A model generated the notes under the pieces. The model made no database searches. It was not told where the DNA came from and saw nothing but the letters and a program-made list of their open reading frames with translations. Positions 7,724 to 17,497 of a DNA stretch of 64,000 nt are shown in pieces (positions within the stretch are counted from its first letter, which is position 1; the number at the start of each line of letters is the position of its first letter). Source of the stretch: Phytohabitans houttuyneae. GTDB taxonomy: Bacteria > Actinomycetota > Actinomycetes > Mycobacteriales > Micromonosporaceae. The stretch covers positions 62,001-126,000 of the forward strand of contig NZ_BLPF01000004.1 in the NCBI RefSeq assembly GCF_011764425.1, in the 5' to 3' direction. A program made the position numbers and the translations under genes.

Positions 7724-9661
7724 GTGAGCACCGATGAGCTGGCCGGTGTCCATCCGGCGTGGTTGCCACCGAGGGCGTTCCGGGCGATCGCCGCGCGCCG
7801 GGTGGCCGTCCACGGCACGGGCCCGCTGGCCGACACGGTGCGGGAGGAGGCGGTCCGGGCCGGCGCCACCCTCGCCGAGGACGCGGAGCTCGTCTTCAAG
7901 CTCACCGGCGACCGCGCGCCGCTCGGCGACGAGGGCTTCGCGATCTCCCGCGCCGGCGGCGTGACGCTGGTGCTGGCGGACGCGCCCGCCGGCCTGCTCC
8001 ACGGCTTCTTCCACGTCGTGCGGCTGGGCGAGGCGGCCTTCACCGGCGAGCGGCCGGTGGAGCGGCACGTGCCCGCGATGCGGCGGCGGATGCTGGACCA
8101 CTGGGACAACCTCGATGTGCATCCGGTGATGGGTCAGGTCGAGCGCGGATACTCGGGCGGCTCGATCTTCTGGGAGGCCGGCGCACAGCGCGACCTCGCC
8201 CGCGTCCGGGCGTACGCGCGGCTGCTCGCCGCCACCGGGATCAACGCCGTCGCGATCAACAACGTCAACGTGCACCGTGCCGAGGCGCACCTGCTCACCG
8301 ACCGGGTCGGCGAGGTCGCGGCGGTCGCGGCCGCGTTCCGGCCGTACGGCATCCGCGTGCACCTCTCGGTCAGCTTCGCCTCGCCGGTCGTGCTCGGCGG
8401 GCTGCCGACGGCCGACCCGCTCGACCCGGCCGTGCGCGCCTGGTGGGCGGAGACGACCTGGCGGGTGTACGAGGCGATTCCCGACTTCGGCGGCTACGTC
8501 GTGAAGGCCGACTCCGAGGGGCAGCCGGGACCGTTCGGGTACGGGCGCAGTCACGCGGACGGCGCCAACCTGCTCGCCGAGGCGCTCGAGCCCTTCGGCG
8601 GCGTGGTGCACTGGCGCGCTTTCGTCTACAACCACCGGCAGGACTGGCGGGACCGCTCGACCGACCGGGCACGCGCCGCGTACGACCACTTCGCACCGCT
8701 GGACGGCCAGTTCCGGGACAACGCGATCCTCCAGGTCAAGTACGGACCGATCGATTTCCAGACCCGCGAGCCGATCTCCCCGGTGATCGCCGCGATGCCC
8801 GCCACCAACGTGGCGGTCGAGCTTCAGGTCACGCAGGAGTACACCGGGCAGCAGCGGCACGCCTGCTACCTCGGTCCGATGTGGAGCGAGGTGCTCCGCT
8901 TCCCGCTCGCCGGCCACGTCACGGTGGCCGGGCTCGCCGAGGAGCTCGTCGCGGTCTCCAACGTCGGCGACGACCCCTACTGGACGGGACACCCGCTCGC
9001 CCAGGCCAACCTCTACGCCTTCGGCCGGCTTGCCTGGGAACCGTCGCTCGACCCACTGTCCATCCTGGACGAATGGGTGGACCTGACGCTCGGCCCGGAC
9101 GTGGACCGGGAGGCGCTGCACGGGATCCTGGACGACTCGTGGCGCACCTACGAGTCGTACACGGCGCCGCTGGGTGTGGGCTTCATGGTGCGGCCGGGCC
9201 ACCACTACGGCCCGGACGTCGACGGGTACGAGTACACGCCGTGGGGCACGTACCACTTCGCCGACCGGGACGGCGTCGGCGTCGACCGTACGCGGGCGAC
9301 CGGCACCGGCTTCACCGGCCAGTACCCGAAGCCCTGGTCGGACGTGTACGAGTCGGTGGAGCGGTGCCCCGACGAGCTGCTGCTCTTCTTCCACCACGTG
9401 CCGTACGGCCACGTGCTGCACAACGGCGCGACGGTGATCCAGCACATCTACGACACCCACTTCGCCGGCGCCGAGCGGGTGGAGGAGATGCGGCGGCTCT
9501 GGGACCGGCTCGACGGGCAGGTGGACCCCGCCCTCTTCGAGCGGGTCCGGGAGCGCCTCGACGAGCAGGTGCGCTCCGCGGCGGAGTGGCGCGACCAGAT
9601 CAACACGTACTTCCACCGCAAGTCGGGGGTGCCGGACGCGAAGGGCCGGCGCATCTACTGA
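7724..9661 (+). CDS. GH67 alpha-glucuronidase
   Basis: GH67 enzymes remove (4-O-methyl)glucuronic acid from the non-reducing end of xylo-oligosaccharides inside the cell. The 645-residue protein has no signal peptide and shows the family layout: small N-terminal alpha/beta domain, a (beta/alpha)8 barrel with [33 protein letters not shown] and [13 protein letters not shown] (the Asp is one catalytic carboxylate, known from the family), VELQVTQEY (the Glu is the other), and a helical C-terminal domain. GTG start at 7724 with GGGAGG four bases upstream; the earlier in-frame ATG at 7706 lacks a site. Its stop overlaps the convergent GH42 gene by seven bases. It belongs to the neighbouring xylan operon functionally although it is on the opposite strand. 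Confidence 0.93.
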   Translation: MSTDELAGVHPAWLPPRAFRAIAARRVAVHGTGPLADTVREEAVRAGATLAEDAELVFKLTGDRAPLGDEGFAISRAGGVTLVLADAPAGLLHGFFHVVRLGEAAFTGERPVERHVPAMRRRMLDHWDNLDVHPVMGQVERGYSGGSIFWEAGAQRDLARVRAYARLLAATGINAVAINNVNVHRAEAHLLTDRVGEVAAVAAAFRPYGIRVHLSVSFASPVVLGGLPTADPLDPAVRAWWAETTWRVYEAIPDFGGYVVKADSEGQPGPFGYGRSHADGANLLAEALEPFGGVVHWRAFVYNHRQDWRDRSTDRARAAYDHFAPLDGQFRDNAILQVKYGPIDFQTREPISPVIAAMPATNVAVELQVTQEYTGQQRHACYLGPMWSEVLRFPLAGHVTVAGLAEELVAVSNVGDDPYWTGHPLAQANLYAFGRLAWEPSLDPLSILDEWVDLTLGPDVDREALHGILDDSWRTYESYTAPLGVGFMVRPGHHYGPDVDGYEYTPWGTYHFADRDGVGVDRTRATGTGFTGQYPKPWSDVYESVERCPDELLLFFHHVPYGHVLHNGATVIQHIYDTHFAGAERVEEMRRLWDRLDGQVDPALFERVRERLDEQVRSAAEWRDQINTYFHRKSGVPDAKGRRIY

Positions 9662-11676
9662 CGCAGCACCATCACGCCGCGCGCGTCCAGCCGGATCACC
9701 TGTCCGATGTGGACCCGCGCCCCGGTGAGCAGGTCGACGCCGCCCGCCCGGGCCACGACCTCGACCGCCTCGGCGTTGTGGTTGAGCAGAAAGAGCAGGT
9801 GCGTGCCGTCGCGGGTGACCCGCACCGCCGTCTCCAGGTCGGGCACGTCCGGGTACGGCCCGCCGAGGTTGTGCCAGTCGAGCACCTGGCGGATCACCCA
9901 GGAGACGCCCGCCTGCTCCAGCCCCGCCCCCACGTACCAGCCGTAGCCCGCGCCGAAGACGTTTCGGGTCACCGCCGCGGTGCCGGCGTAGAAGTCCTCC
10001 CGGTACGTGCCGACGACCTCCGCGCCCTGCGGTATCACCAGCTCGAAGAGCAGCCGCGCGTCGACGACCGGGCCGTTGGCCAGGTGCACCGGGTTGACGA
10101 AGTCCGGGCCGCGCGCGTCCCACTCGTCGACGCGGACGCCCATCAGGGCGCCGAGCGGCCCGGGCACATCCATGAGGAACGCGTTGTCGTCCTCGTCCAC
10201 CCGCCCGGACAGGAAGGTGGCCACCACCGAGCCGCCGCGGCTGGCCACCTGCTCCAGCCGCTCGGCGAGGTCGCCCTTGACCATGTGCAGCGCCGGGGCG
10301 ATCACCACGTCGTACCGGGACAGGTTGGCGGTGACCGGCACCACGTCGACGTCGGCGCCGGCGTCCCACAGCGCCCGGTGGTACGCGAGCACCACCTGCT
10401 GGTACTTGACCAGCCGGGACGGCCCGTCCGAGATCTCCAGCGCCCACCAGCTGTCCCAGTCGAAGAGCAGCGCCACCCGCGCCGGGGTGCGCGCGCCGAG
10501 AGTGACGCCGCCCAGCCGCGAAAGCTCCGCGCCGAGCTCCGCGACCTCCCGGAAGACCCGGGTGTCGGAGCGGCTGCCATGCCCGATGACCGCGCCGTGG
10601 TACTTCTCGCAGGCGCCCCGCGACGCGCGCATCTGGAAGAACAGCACCGCGTCGGCGCCGTGTGCCACGGCCTGCCAGCTCCACAGGCGCATGAGCCCGG
10701 GCCGCTTGAGCGGGTTGACGTCACGCGACGCGGTGAAGCTCGGAGTCTGCTCCATCAGCCAGAACGGCTGGCCGTCCTTGAGCCCGCGCATCAGGTCGTG
10801 TGTGAGCGCCATCCGTGCCTGCGACGTGTCGTCCGGCGGGTAGTTGTCCCACGAGGCGAAGTCGAGGTGCGGCGCCCAGCGGTGGTAGTCGATCGGCCGG
10901 TACATGCCCATGAAGTTGGTGGTCACGGGCGTGTCCGGGTCGTACCCGCGGATCGCGGCCTTCTCGTCGCGGAAGTTGGTGAGCATCGCGTCGGACATGA
11001 AGCGCAGGTAGTCGAGCGTGATGCCCTGGAACGCGGTGTGGTCCGGCCCGCGCCAGTGCTCGGTCAACGCCGACGGCGGCTCGATCTCGTCCCAGTCGGT
11101 GAACGTGTGCGACCAGAACGTGGTGTTCCAGGCGGCGTTCAGACGCTCCAAAGTGGAGTACCGCTCCCGCAGCCAGCCGCGGAACCCCGCCGCGCAGTTG
11201 TCGCAGTAGCAGGCGCCGCCGTACTCGTTGCCGACGTGCCAGGCGATGACCGCGGGATTTCCGGCGTACCGCTCGGCGATGCGCCGCGCCATCTCGGCGG
11301 AGAGGCGGCGGAAGACCGGTGAGCTGGGGCAGGCGTTGTGCCGCTGCCCGTACCGGCGGCGCCGCCCTTCGAAGTCGGTGCGGTTGACCTCCGGGTGCGC
11401 CTTGGCCAGCCACGGCGGCAGCGCGCCGGTGCCGGTGGCGAGGCAGATGTGCCGCCCCTCGGCGGAGATCCGCTCGACGATCCGGTCCAGTGTCGTGAAG
11501 TCGTACACGTCCGGGGCCGGCTGGGTCTGCGCCCAGGTGAAGACGCCCACCGTGAGCGTGTCGATGCGGGCGGCCTCGAAGAGCAGGTGGTCCTGCTTCC
11601 ACACGTCCTCGGGCCACTGCTCCGGGTTGTAGTCCCCGCCGTACGGCATCTTCGACGTGACGGGAACGCCGCTCAT
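9655..11676 (-). CDS. GH42 beta-galactosidase-family glycoside hydrolase
   Basis: A 673-residue cytoplasmic enzyme with all GH42 landmarks: [17 protein letters not shown] near the start, the acid/base Glu in HVGNEYGG, the zinc-binding cysteines in CYCDNC next to it, and the nucleophile Glu in FWLMEQTPS, followed by the trimerisation domain and a small beta C-terminal domain. Family members cleave beta-galactosides; some act on arabino- or galacto-oligosaccharides from plant walls, a likely role beside xylan enzymes. The ATG at 11676 overlaps the DUF624 stop (ATGA). Last gene of the seven-gene minus-strand operon. Confidence 0.9.
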   Translation of the reverse strand: MSGVPVTSKMPYGGDYNPEQWPEDVWKQDHLLFEAARIDTLTVGVFTWAQTQPAPDVYDFTTLDRIVERISAEGRHICLATGTGALPPWLAKAHPEVNRTDFEGRRRRYGQRHNACPSSPVFRRLSAEMARRIAERYAGNPAVIAWHVGNEYGGACYCDNCAAGFRGWLRERYSTLERLNAAWNTTFWSHTFTDWDEIEPPSALTEHWRGPDHTAFQGITLDYLRFMSDAMLTNFRDEKAAIRGYDPDTPVTTNFMGMYRPIDYHRWAPHLDFASWDNYPPDDTSQARMALTHDLMRGLKDGQPFWLMEQTPSFTASRDVNPLKRPGLMRLWSWQAVAHGADAVLFFQMRASRGACEKYHGAVIGHGSRSDTRVFREVAELGAELSRLGGVTLGARTPARVALLFDWDSWWALEISDGPSRLVKYQQVVLAYHRALWDAGADVDVVPVTANLSRYDVVIAPALHMVKGDLAERLEQVASRGGSVVATFLSGRVDEDDNAFLMDVPGPLGALMGVRVDEWDARGPDFVNPVHLANGPVVDARLLFELVIPQGAEVVGTYREDFYAGTAAVTRNVFGAGYGWYVGAGLEQAGVSWVIRQVLDWHNLGGPYPDVPDLETAVRVTRDGTHLLFLLNHNAEAVEVVARAGGVDLLTGARVHIGQVIRLDARGVMVLRQ

Positions 11677-12365
11677 GCGGTGAACTCCTCCCGGATCGCC
11701 GTGATCATCCGGCGGGAGGTCAGCAGGTACACGAGCGCGAACACCGAGCCCAGCATGACGAGTACCACCTCGGACGTCGCCGCGGTCAGGAGGGCGGCGA
11801 GCACCACGAGGCACGCGTTGCCCAGTGTCACCGCGGGCGTGCGGGCGAGGAAGAGCACCGCCAGGCGGGCGACGTCGATCGTCCGGAACGTGAAGAGCGA
11901 GGTGATGACCAGCGCGTTGCCCACCCACAGCGCCACCGCGATCGCGATCGCGATGAGCAGCCCGGCCCACCAGCCCGGCACGTCCGCGCTGCCGAAGTTG
12001 GCGAGGTTCAGCCCGATGACGGTGAGCCACGCCAGTCCCGGTACCCAGATCTTCAGGCTGCTGAGGAAGTTCAGCCGGTAGCCGCGAAAGAACGCGTTCG
12101 CCGGATGGAGGTCGGTGATGTCGCCGCTGCGATGGCGCAGCGCGTAGAGGGCCGCGGATACGGCCGGGCCGAGCGGCAGCGCGCACGCCGCGGCGAGCGG
12201 GAGGTTGCTGCTGTCGGCGCTCAGCAGGACCAGCGGGACGAGGCCGGGCAGCGAGGTGAGCAGGACCAGCACCTCGACGACCAGCAGGGTGTAGACAAGA
12301 GCGGCGCCCTGCGAGAGGGGCCCGTTGCCAAAATGGCGCTGCCGCGCGGCCGTGGTACTCATCAT
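11673..12365 (-). CDS. DUF624 (YesL-like) membrane protein
   Basis: About 230 residues with five or six hydrophobic helices and the order seen in YesL-type proteins (GPLSQGAALVYTLLVVEVLVLL near the start; ITDLHPANAFFRGYRLNF in the middle). DUF624 proteins are regularly encoded beside LplABC-type sugar transporters and plant-polysaccharide hydrolases; their function is unknown. Start at 12365 overlaps the GH39 stop by one base (TGATG), and a second ATG follows directly. Translational coupling inside the operon is evident. Confidence 0.8.
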   Translation of the reverse strand: MMSTTAARQRHFGNGPLSQGAALVYTLLVVEVLVLLTSLPGLVPLVLLSADSSNLPLAAACALPLGPAVSAALYALRHRSGDITDLHPANAFFRGYRLNFLSSLKIWVPGLAWLTVIGLNLANFGSADVPGWWAGLLIAIAIAVALWVGNALVITSLFTFRTIDVARLAVLFLARTPAVTLGNACLVVLAALLTAATSEVVLVMLGSVFALVYLLTSRRMITAIREEFTA

Positions 12366-13891
12366 CAGTCCTCCTGCTCGTTGCCGCTGCCCAGTATCCG
12401 GCTCCCGTCCCACCACGGCGGGGTCTCGTCGGCGACGGCGGTGATCTCCACCAGCGTCACCTCGTGGCGGTCGAGGGTGAGGTCGAGGTCGACCCGGCCG
12501 TCCGCGATCGGCAGCGCCTGGTGCCGGCGGGCCGGCTCGGCCAGCTCGCGCAGCGTGTCGAGCTGGCGGCGGTCGGGGGAGCGCGGGCGGCCCATCGCGG
12601 ACCAGGCCGCCCAGGCGTTGCCGGCCTCGTCGCTGACCGACGAGCGCAGCGCGAACGCCGTCCCTTGTGGAGCGCCGACCGGGATCGACAGCGCGAGGGT
12701 GTACCCGGCCGGCGCCGCGTCGTGCTCGGTGAGGTCCACCGGCGCCCAGGCCAGCACCGCCACTCGGCCCGTCGCGTCCCGGGTGACCAGGTGGTCCTGG
12801 CCGCGGGCCAGGAGCAGCTCGCCCATCCGAGCCATGAACGCGTACAGGTGGTAGGTCGGCTTCTTGACCTGCCGGTGGGTGAGCAGGCCGAACCCGCCGT
12901 GAAACAGCGCGGTCGGCACACCCACCTCCTCGAACATGTCGCTGAACGTCCAGTACGAGAAGGAGTCGACAAGGTCGCCGCCGGCGGCCAGCACGGGGGC
13001 GAGGTACGCGGCGTTGAAGGCGGTGTCGTGCACCGGGTTGTCCGGCCGGTACGAGGAGTTGAACTCGGTGATGTGCACCGGCAGCCCGGCCAGGGCGGTG
13101 CCGCGCAGCTGGCGACCCGGCCCGGCGAACTGCTCCAGCAGGCGGCTCGCCGGAGCCAGCCGCTGGTGCGTGCCGAAGGGCACGTGCTGGGCCGGGCCGG
13201 TGGTGTACGCGTGCTGGCTGACGAAGTCGACGGGCACGTCCCGGGAGGCGACGAAGTCGGCGAAGCGCACCAGCCAGTCACCGGCTCCCGGAGCGAGGGC
13301 CGGGCCACCGACCTGGAGCTCCGCGTCGACCTCTTTGACGGTGTGCGCGGTCAGCTCGTACAGGCGGTGGTAGGCGTCCTGGTCCGCGCCGGCCCAGAAC
13401 TGCTTGAGGTTGGGCTCGTTCCACACCTCGATCGGCCAGCCACGCACCTCGTCGAGCCCGTACCTGTCGACGAGGTGGGAGACGGTCGCGCGGACCAGGT
13501 CGGCCCACTCGGGCCAGGAGCGCGGGGACGTGATGTTGCCGGCCCACCAGAAGACCGTCTCGTCGCCCGAGGCCAGCTCGGCGGGCATGAAGCCCAGCTC
13601 CACAAACGGCTTGATGCCGAGGTCGAGGTACGCGTCGACAACCTGGTCGACGTACGTGAACGAGTGGTGCACGTGGCGGGCGCCGCGGTGCTCGTACGGC
13701 CGGTACACGCCGACGCCGTCGCTGAGCAGGCCGTGCCCCCGGATGTAACGGAAGCCGATCTCCCGCTGGATCAGCGCCAGCGAGTCCTGGTAGTCACGCC
13801 GCAGGGCGAGCTCGAACCGGCCGGTGCCGACGCAGTAGCGCCAAGCGTCGGACAACCGGCCGGTCGGCTCTTTCGGTACGGAGACCCGCAC
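12365..13891 (-). CDS. GH39 beta-xylosidase-like glycoside hydrolase
   Basis: The 508-residue protein has the GH39 clan-A barrel: acid/base Glu in PIEVWNEPNLKQFW, nucleophile Glu in VHITEFNSSYRPDNP, and SQHAYTTGP, FSYWTFSDMFEE and GGFGLL segments that shape the xylose site. Known members release xylose from short xylo-oligosaccharides with retention. No signal peptide, so it acts on imported substrate. GTG start at 13891, two bases past the stop of the binding-protein gene. Shares the operon with the ABC importer. Confidence 0.88.
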   Translation of the reverse strand: MRVSVPKEPTGRLSDAWRYCVGTGRFELALRRDYQDSLALIQREIGFRYIRGHGLLSDGVGVYRPYEHRGARHVHHSFTYVDQVVDAYLDLGIKPFVELGFMPAELASGDETVFWWAGNITSPRSWPEWADLVRATVSHLVDRYGLDEVRGWPIEVWNEPNLKQFWAGADQDAYHRLYELTAHTVKEVDAELQVGGPALAPGAGDWLVRFADFVASRDVPVDFVSQHAYTTGPAQHVPFGTHQRLAPASRLLEQFAGPGRQLRGTALAGLPVHITEFNSSYRPDNPVHDTAFNAAYLAPVLAAGGDLVDSFSYWTFSDMFEEVGVPTALFHGGFGLLTHRQVKKPTYHLYAFMARMGELLLARGQDHLVTRDATGRVAVLAWAPVDLTEHDAAPAGYTLALSIPVGAPQGTAFALRSSVSDEAGNAWAAWSAMGRPRSPDRRQLDTLRELAEPARRHQALPIADGRVDLDLTLDRHEVTLVEITAVADETPPWWDGSRILGSGNEQED

Positions 13892-13893
13892 GG

Positions 13894-15537
13894 TCAGCCG
13901 TGTTCCTTCTTGTAGCGCTCGTACGCCTTCTGCTGCAGTTCCATGTACTGGTCCATGTTCTTTGCCTTCAGCTCGTTCACGTACGCGTCCCACTCGCTGA
14001 GTGGCCGCTGGCCGAGAATGAAGCGCAGGGTCTGCTGGTCGACGTAGTCACGCAGTGTGGTCTCCCACAGCGTCGCCTGCTCGCGCTCCTCGTCGCTGAA
14101 GGGTGCCGGCGGGGGCACCACCCACGGCGCCTGCTGGCGGGCGTTCAGCACCTTCTGGTACTCCTGCTCCTCCGGCGAGAAGAACGCCTGCACCAGCTCG
14201 GGCTTGCCGCCGTAGGCGAACACGCCGTTGTAGAAGCCGAAGTCCTTCTGTAGGTGCTTCGGCGCGTTCGGGTGCAGGCCGACCGCGTTGACATCCGGGG
14301 CCAGCTCCGGCTTGCCAGAGGCACCCTTGACGAACGTCGTGCCCTCGACGCCCCACTTTGCGAACTCCTGGCCGGCGTCCGAGTAGAACAGCCAGTCGAT
14401 GAGCTGCAGCATGGCCACGAAGTTCTTGTTTTCCTTGGCCTTCGAGGAGATCATGACGCCGTTTTCGAGGCGGCTGGCGGGGTTGACCTCGCCGGCCGGT
14501 CCGATCGGCAGCGGGATCTTCTTGTACGTCATCTTCGGGGTCTTCGCGGCGTCCGGCCGGTAGTCGTTGACGACAGCCTGCGCGTTACCGGTGATCACGA
14601 ACGACTTACCGGTGGCCATCTTCGACCGCGCCTGGTCGTCGGTCTGGGTGAAGGCCTCGGGGTCCATCAGCTTCTCAGCCACGAGCTTGTTGAGGAATGT
14701 GACCCATTCCTTCCACTTGTCGCTGGCGGCGGTGTAGAAGTACTTGCCGGCGCTGGCGTCCCAGGTGGCGTGGTTGAAGCCCCAGCCGCCGGGAGCGCCG
14801 TAGGACGACCCGAGGATGTTCCACAGGTTGCCGGTCGGCTTGGGCTGGCTGTACCGGTCGGTCATCGGGTACTGGTTCGGGTACTTGGCCTTCATCGCCT
14901 TGAGCATGCTGTAGACCTCGTCCCACGTCTTCGGCTCCTGCAGGCCGAGCTCGGTGAGGATGTCGGTCCGGACGACCAGCGAGTAGTCCTGCCAGGCCTT
15001 CTCGTGCACGCCGGGCAGCAGGTAGTACTTGCCGTCCGACTGCCGGAGCGTGTTGATCTCAGGCCCCAGGTTCCACTTTTCGACCTTGTCCTTGTAGTTG
15101 GGCATGAAGTCGATGTAGTCGCTCACCGGAAGGATCGCGCCCGAGGAGACGAACGCGTTCTCGTCCGGGTGGTACGTCTTCGGGATGATCAGGGGGGCGT
15201 CGCCGGCGCTGATCAGCACGCTGCGCTTCTGGTTGTAGTCGCTACCCGGCACCGCCACCTGCTCGAACGTGACGTTGGTGCGCTTCTCCAGCTCCTTCCA
15301 GAAGAGCCAGTCGGCCTTGACCGGGTAGTTCGCGTTGTTGAGGAGAAGGATCGAGAACTTGACCGGCTCGGTCGCCTTGAACTGGTCGCCGGCCTTGTAG
15401 TTCTCCATGGCGGCGGTCATGTTCTCGGAGAGGTCCTTGCCGGGCTCGTTGTCGTCACCACAGGCGGTGAGCCCCAGCGTGAGAGCGAGTGCGGCGGCCG
15501 CGGCGACCGCCGAACGGCGCCGGGATAGTAGGTACAT
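13894..15537 (-). CDS. Extracellular sugar-binding lipoprotein of a CUT1 ABC importer (LplA-like)
   Basis: The 547-residue product begins with a lipoprotein signal: RRR, a hydrophobic core and the lipobox LTACG, so Cys is lipidated and the protein is anchored outside the membrane. The mature part is a family-1 solute-binding protein of the long LplA/YtcQ type (FSILLLNNANYPVKADWLFWKEL; aromatic-rich lobes; VAMLQLIDWLFYSDAG). It should capture xylo- or glucurono-xylo-oligosaccharides, inferred from the neighbours. ATG at 15537 with AAAGGACGG upstream. The 57-base gap to the permease gene is the largest inside the operon. Confidence 0.9.
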   Translation of the reverse strand: MYLLSRRRSAVAAAAALALTLGLTACGDDNEPGKDLSENMTAAMENYKAGDQFKATEPVKFSILLLNNANYPVKADWLFWKELEKRTNVTFEQVAVPGSDYNQKRSVLISAGDAPLIIPKTYHPDENAFVSSGAILPVSDYIDFMPNYKDKVEKWNLGPEINTLRQSDGKYYLLPGVHEKAWQDYSLVVRTDILTELGLQEPKTWDEVYSMLKAMKAKYPNQYPMTDRYSQPKPTGNLWNILGSSYGAPGGWGFNHATWDASAGKYFYTAASDKWKEWVTFLNKLVAEKLMDPEAFTQTDDQARSKMATGKSFVITGNAQAVVNDYRPDAAKTPKMTYKKIPLPIGPAGEVNPASRLENGVMISSKAKENKNFVAMLQLIDWLFYSDAGQEFAKWGVEGTTFVKGASGKPELAPDVNAVGLHPNAPKHLQKDFGFYNGVFAYGGKPELVQAFFSPEEQEYQKVLNARQQAPWVVPPPAPFSDEEREQATLWETTLRDYVDQQTLRFILGQRPLSEWDAYVNELKAKNMDQYMELQQKAYERYKKEHG

Positions 15538-15593
15538 CACACCGTCCTTTCTGGAGGATGAGCATTTCGGAGGGGTGGTAATGGATTCGCGAG

Positions 15594-16511
15594 CTAACCC
15601 TTCACGGCGCCGAGCATGATGCCGGAGACGAAGTACCGCTGGACGAAGGGATAGACCGTGAGGATGGGCAGTGTGGTGAGCACGATGGTTACGGACTTGA
15701 TGGTCGCGTCGACCTGCGCCTCGTCGGCCTCCGCGATTGCGCCGGCCATTTCGGCACCGGTCGAACCCGCGATGAGATTTCGCAGATAGACGGTCACCGG
15801 GAAGAGCTCCTGCCGGTCCATGTAGAGGAACGCGGAAAACCAGGAGTTCCAGAAGGAGACCGCGTAGAAGAGCACCATCGTCGCGACGATCGCCTTCGAG
15901 AGCGGCAACACGATCCGCAGCAGGATCCCGTACGTGTTGAGACCGTCGACCGCTGCCGCCTCCTCCAGATCCAGTGGCAGGCTTTCGAAGAATGCCTTCA
16001 TGACGAGGAGGTTGAAGACGCTGATGGCGTTCGGCAGGGCGATCGCCCACACCGAGTTTTTCAGGCCCAGGCTGGTGACCAGGACGTAGTTGGGGATCAG
16101 GCCGCCATTGAAGAACATGGTGAAGACCGCGATGGAGACCAGGAACGTCCGGCCCTTGATGTGCTTCTTGGACAGGACGTATGCGTAGGTGGTGGTCAGG
16201 ATCAGCGCGACACCCGTGGCTACGACGGTGTAGAAGACGGTGTTGCGGTAGTTCCTCCAGAACATCGCGTCCGATGTCACGTGTTCGTACGCCTCGAGGT
16301 TGAACCCCTTCGGGAGGAGGTTCACCTGCCCGCTGATGATGTACGTCTGGTCGCTCATCGAGCGGGCCACGATGTTGATGAACGGGTAGAGCGTCACCAC
16401 CACCACGCCGGTGAGGATGATGGCGTTGACGACCTGGAACGCGCGGTAACCCTTGCTGGGCCGGATGCCCGGCTTGCGCCGTCTCGGCCGCTTGAGCGCA
16501 TCGACGGTCAC
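15594..16511 (-). CDS. Carbohydrate ABC transporter permease (LplC/YtcP type)
   Basis: Six hydrophobic helices in 305 residues, with the EAA loop that docks the ATPase readable as EEAAAVDGLNTYGILLRIVLPLSK. The sequence from VVVVTLYPFINIVARSMSD to the C-terminal VQRYFVSGIMLGAVKG is characteristic of YtcP-like permeases. GTG start at 16511 overlaps the stop of the first permease (GTGA). No ATP-binding subunit is encoded here; actinobacterial CUT1 importers usually share a multipurpose MsiK-type ATPase, which is the likely partner (established for streptomycetes, inferred here). Confidence 0.92.
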   Translation of the reverse strand: MTVDALKRPRRRKPGIRPSKGYRAFQVVNAIILTGVVVVTLYPFINIVARSMSDQTYIISGQVNLLPKGFNLEAYEHVTSDAMFWRNYRNTVFYTVVATGVALILTTTYAYVLSKKHIKGRTFLVSIAVFTMFFNGGLIPNYVLVTSLGLKNSVWAIALPNAISVFNLLVMKAFFESLPLDLEEAAAVDGLNTYGILLRIVLPLSKAIVATMVLFYAVSFWNSWFSAFLYMDRQELFPVTVYLRNLIAGSTGAEMAGAIAEADEAQVDATIKSVTIVLTTLPILTVYPFVQRYFVSGIMLGAVKG

Positions 16512-17497
16512 CACAGGCTCGTCCCCACTGTGCGACGGGAGATGAAGTTCGCCGACAGCACGAGCGTCAGCCCGATGATGGATTCGAAAAGCCCGATCGC
16601 GGCGGCGTAGCTGAGGTTGCCGGAGACGATGCCGACCCGGTACACGTACGTGGAGATGACGTCCGCGGTCTCGTACGTCAGCGGGTTGTAGATCAGCAGG
16701 ATCTTCTCGAAGCCGACCGCCATGAACGTGCCGATGTTGAGGATCAGCAGCGTCACCATGGTCGGCCGGATGCCGGGCAGCGTCACGTGCCAGGTCTGGC
16801 GCCACCGGTTCGCGCCGTCGATCCGCGCCGCCTCGTACAGGTCCTGGTCGATGGTGGTGAGCGCGGCGAGGTAGAGGATCGTGCCCCAGCCGACGGTCTG
16901 CCACAGCTCCGAGGAGACGTAGATGGTGCGGAACCACTCGGGCTTCTGGAGGAACGCGGTGGGTTCGCCGCCGAGCGCGCTCACGAGCTGGTTGACCACG
17001 CCGTCGACGGACAGCATCTGCATGAGCATGCCGGCGACGATCACGATGGAGAGGAAGTGCGGCAGGTACGACACCGACTGGACGAACCGCTTGAGGTAGC
17101 GGGTGCGCACCTCGTTGAGCAGGAGCGCCAGCACGATCGGCAGCGGGAAGCAGACGAGCAGCGTCAAGCCGCCCAGGACCAGCGTGTTGGTGAAGACGTT
17201 CCAGAACGTGGGGTCGCCGAGGAACATCTTCACGTAGCGGAGGCCGACCCAGTACTCGCCGAAAATGCCGCCACCAGGCCGGAACCGCCGGAACGCGATG
17301 ACGTTTCCGAGCATCGGCAGGTACCTGAAGATCACGAAGAAGAGCAGCGGGAGGATCGCCAGCGAGTACAGCTGCCAGTCCCGGCGCAACGCCCGCCGCC
17401 AGCTACGGCGCCCCTTGCGGACCTTGCGGGCCACGGGTGGGAGCGGCGGCTCCGCCATTGTCGTCGGTGGTGGATCCAAGATCTTGGGTGTGCTCAT
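16508..17497 (-). CDS. ABC transporter permease (LplB type)
   Basis: A 329-residue permease with six membrane helices and an EAA loop, EAARIDGANRWRQTWHVTLPGI. The basic N-terminal stretch (about 22-40) precedes the first helix LYSLAILPLLFFVIFRYLPM. It pairs with the downstream LplC-type permease to form the channel of the importer. ATG at 17497 overlaps the GH3 stop (ATGA). Confidence 0.92.
   Translation of the reverse strand: MSTPKILDPPPTTMAEPPLPPVARKVRKGRRSWRRALRRDWQLYSLAILPLLFFVIFRYLPMLGNVIAFRRFRPGGGIFGEYWVGLRYVKMFLGDPTFWNVFTNTLVLGGLTLLVCFPLPIVLALLLNEVRTRYLKRFVQSVSYLPHFLSIVIVAGMLMQMLSVDGVVNQLVSALGGEPTAFLQKPEWFRTIYVSSELWQTVGWGTILYLAALTTIDQDLYEAARIDGANRWRQTWHVTLPGIRPTMVTLLILNIGTFMAVGFEKILLIYNPLTYETADVISTYVYRVGIVSGNLSYAAAIGLFESIIGLTLVLSANFISRRTVGTSLW

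Noticed and set aside
7595-10684. A 1029-residue open frame on the minus strand
   Set aside because: It is antisense to GH67 and out of frame with GH42; its composition is Arg/Gly/Ala-rich as expected for shadow frames in high-GC DNA.
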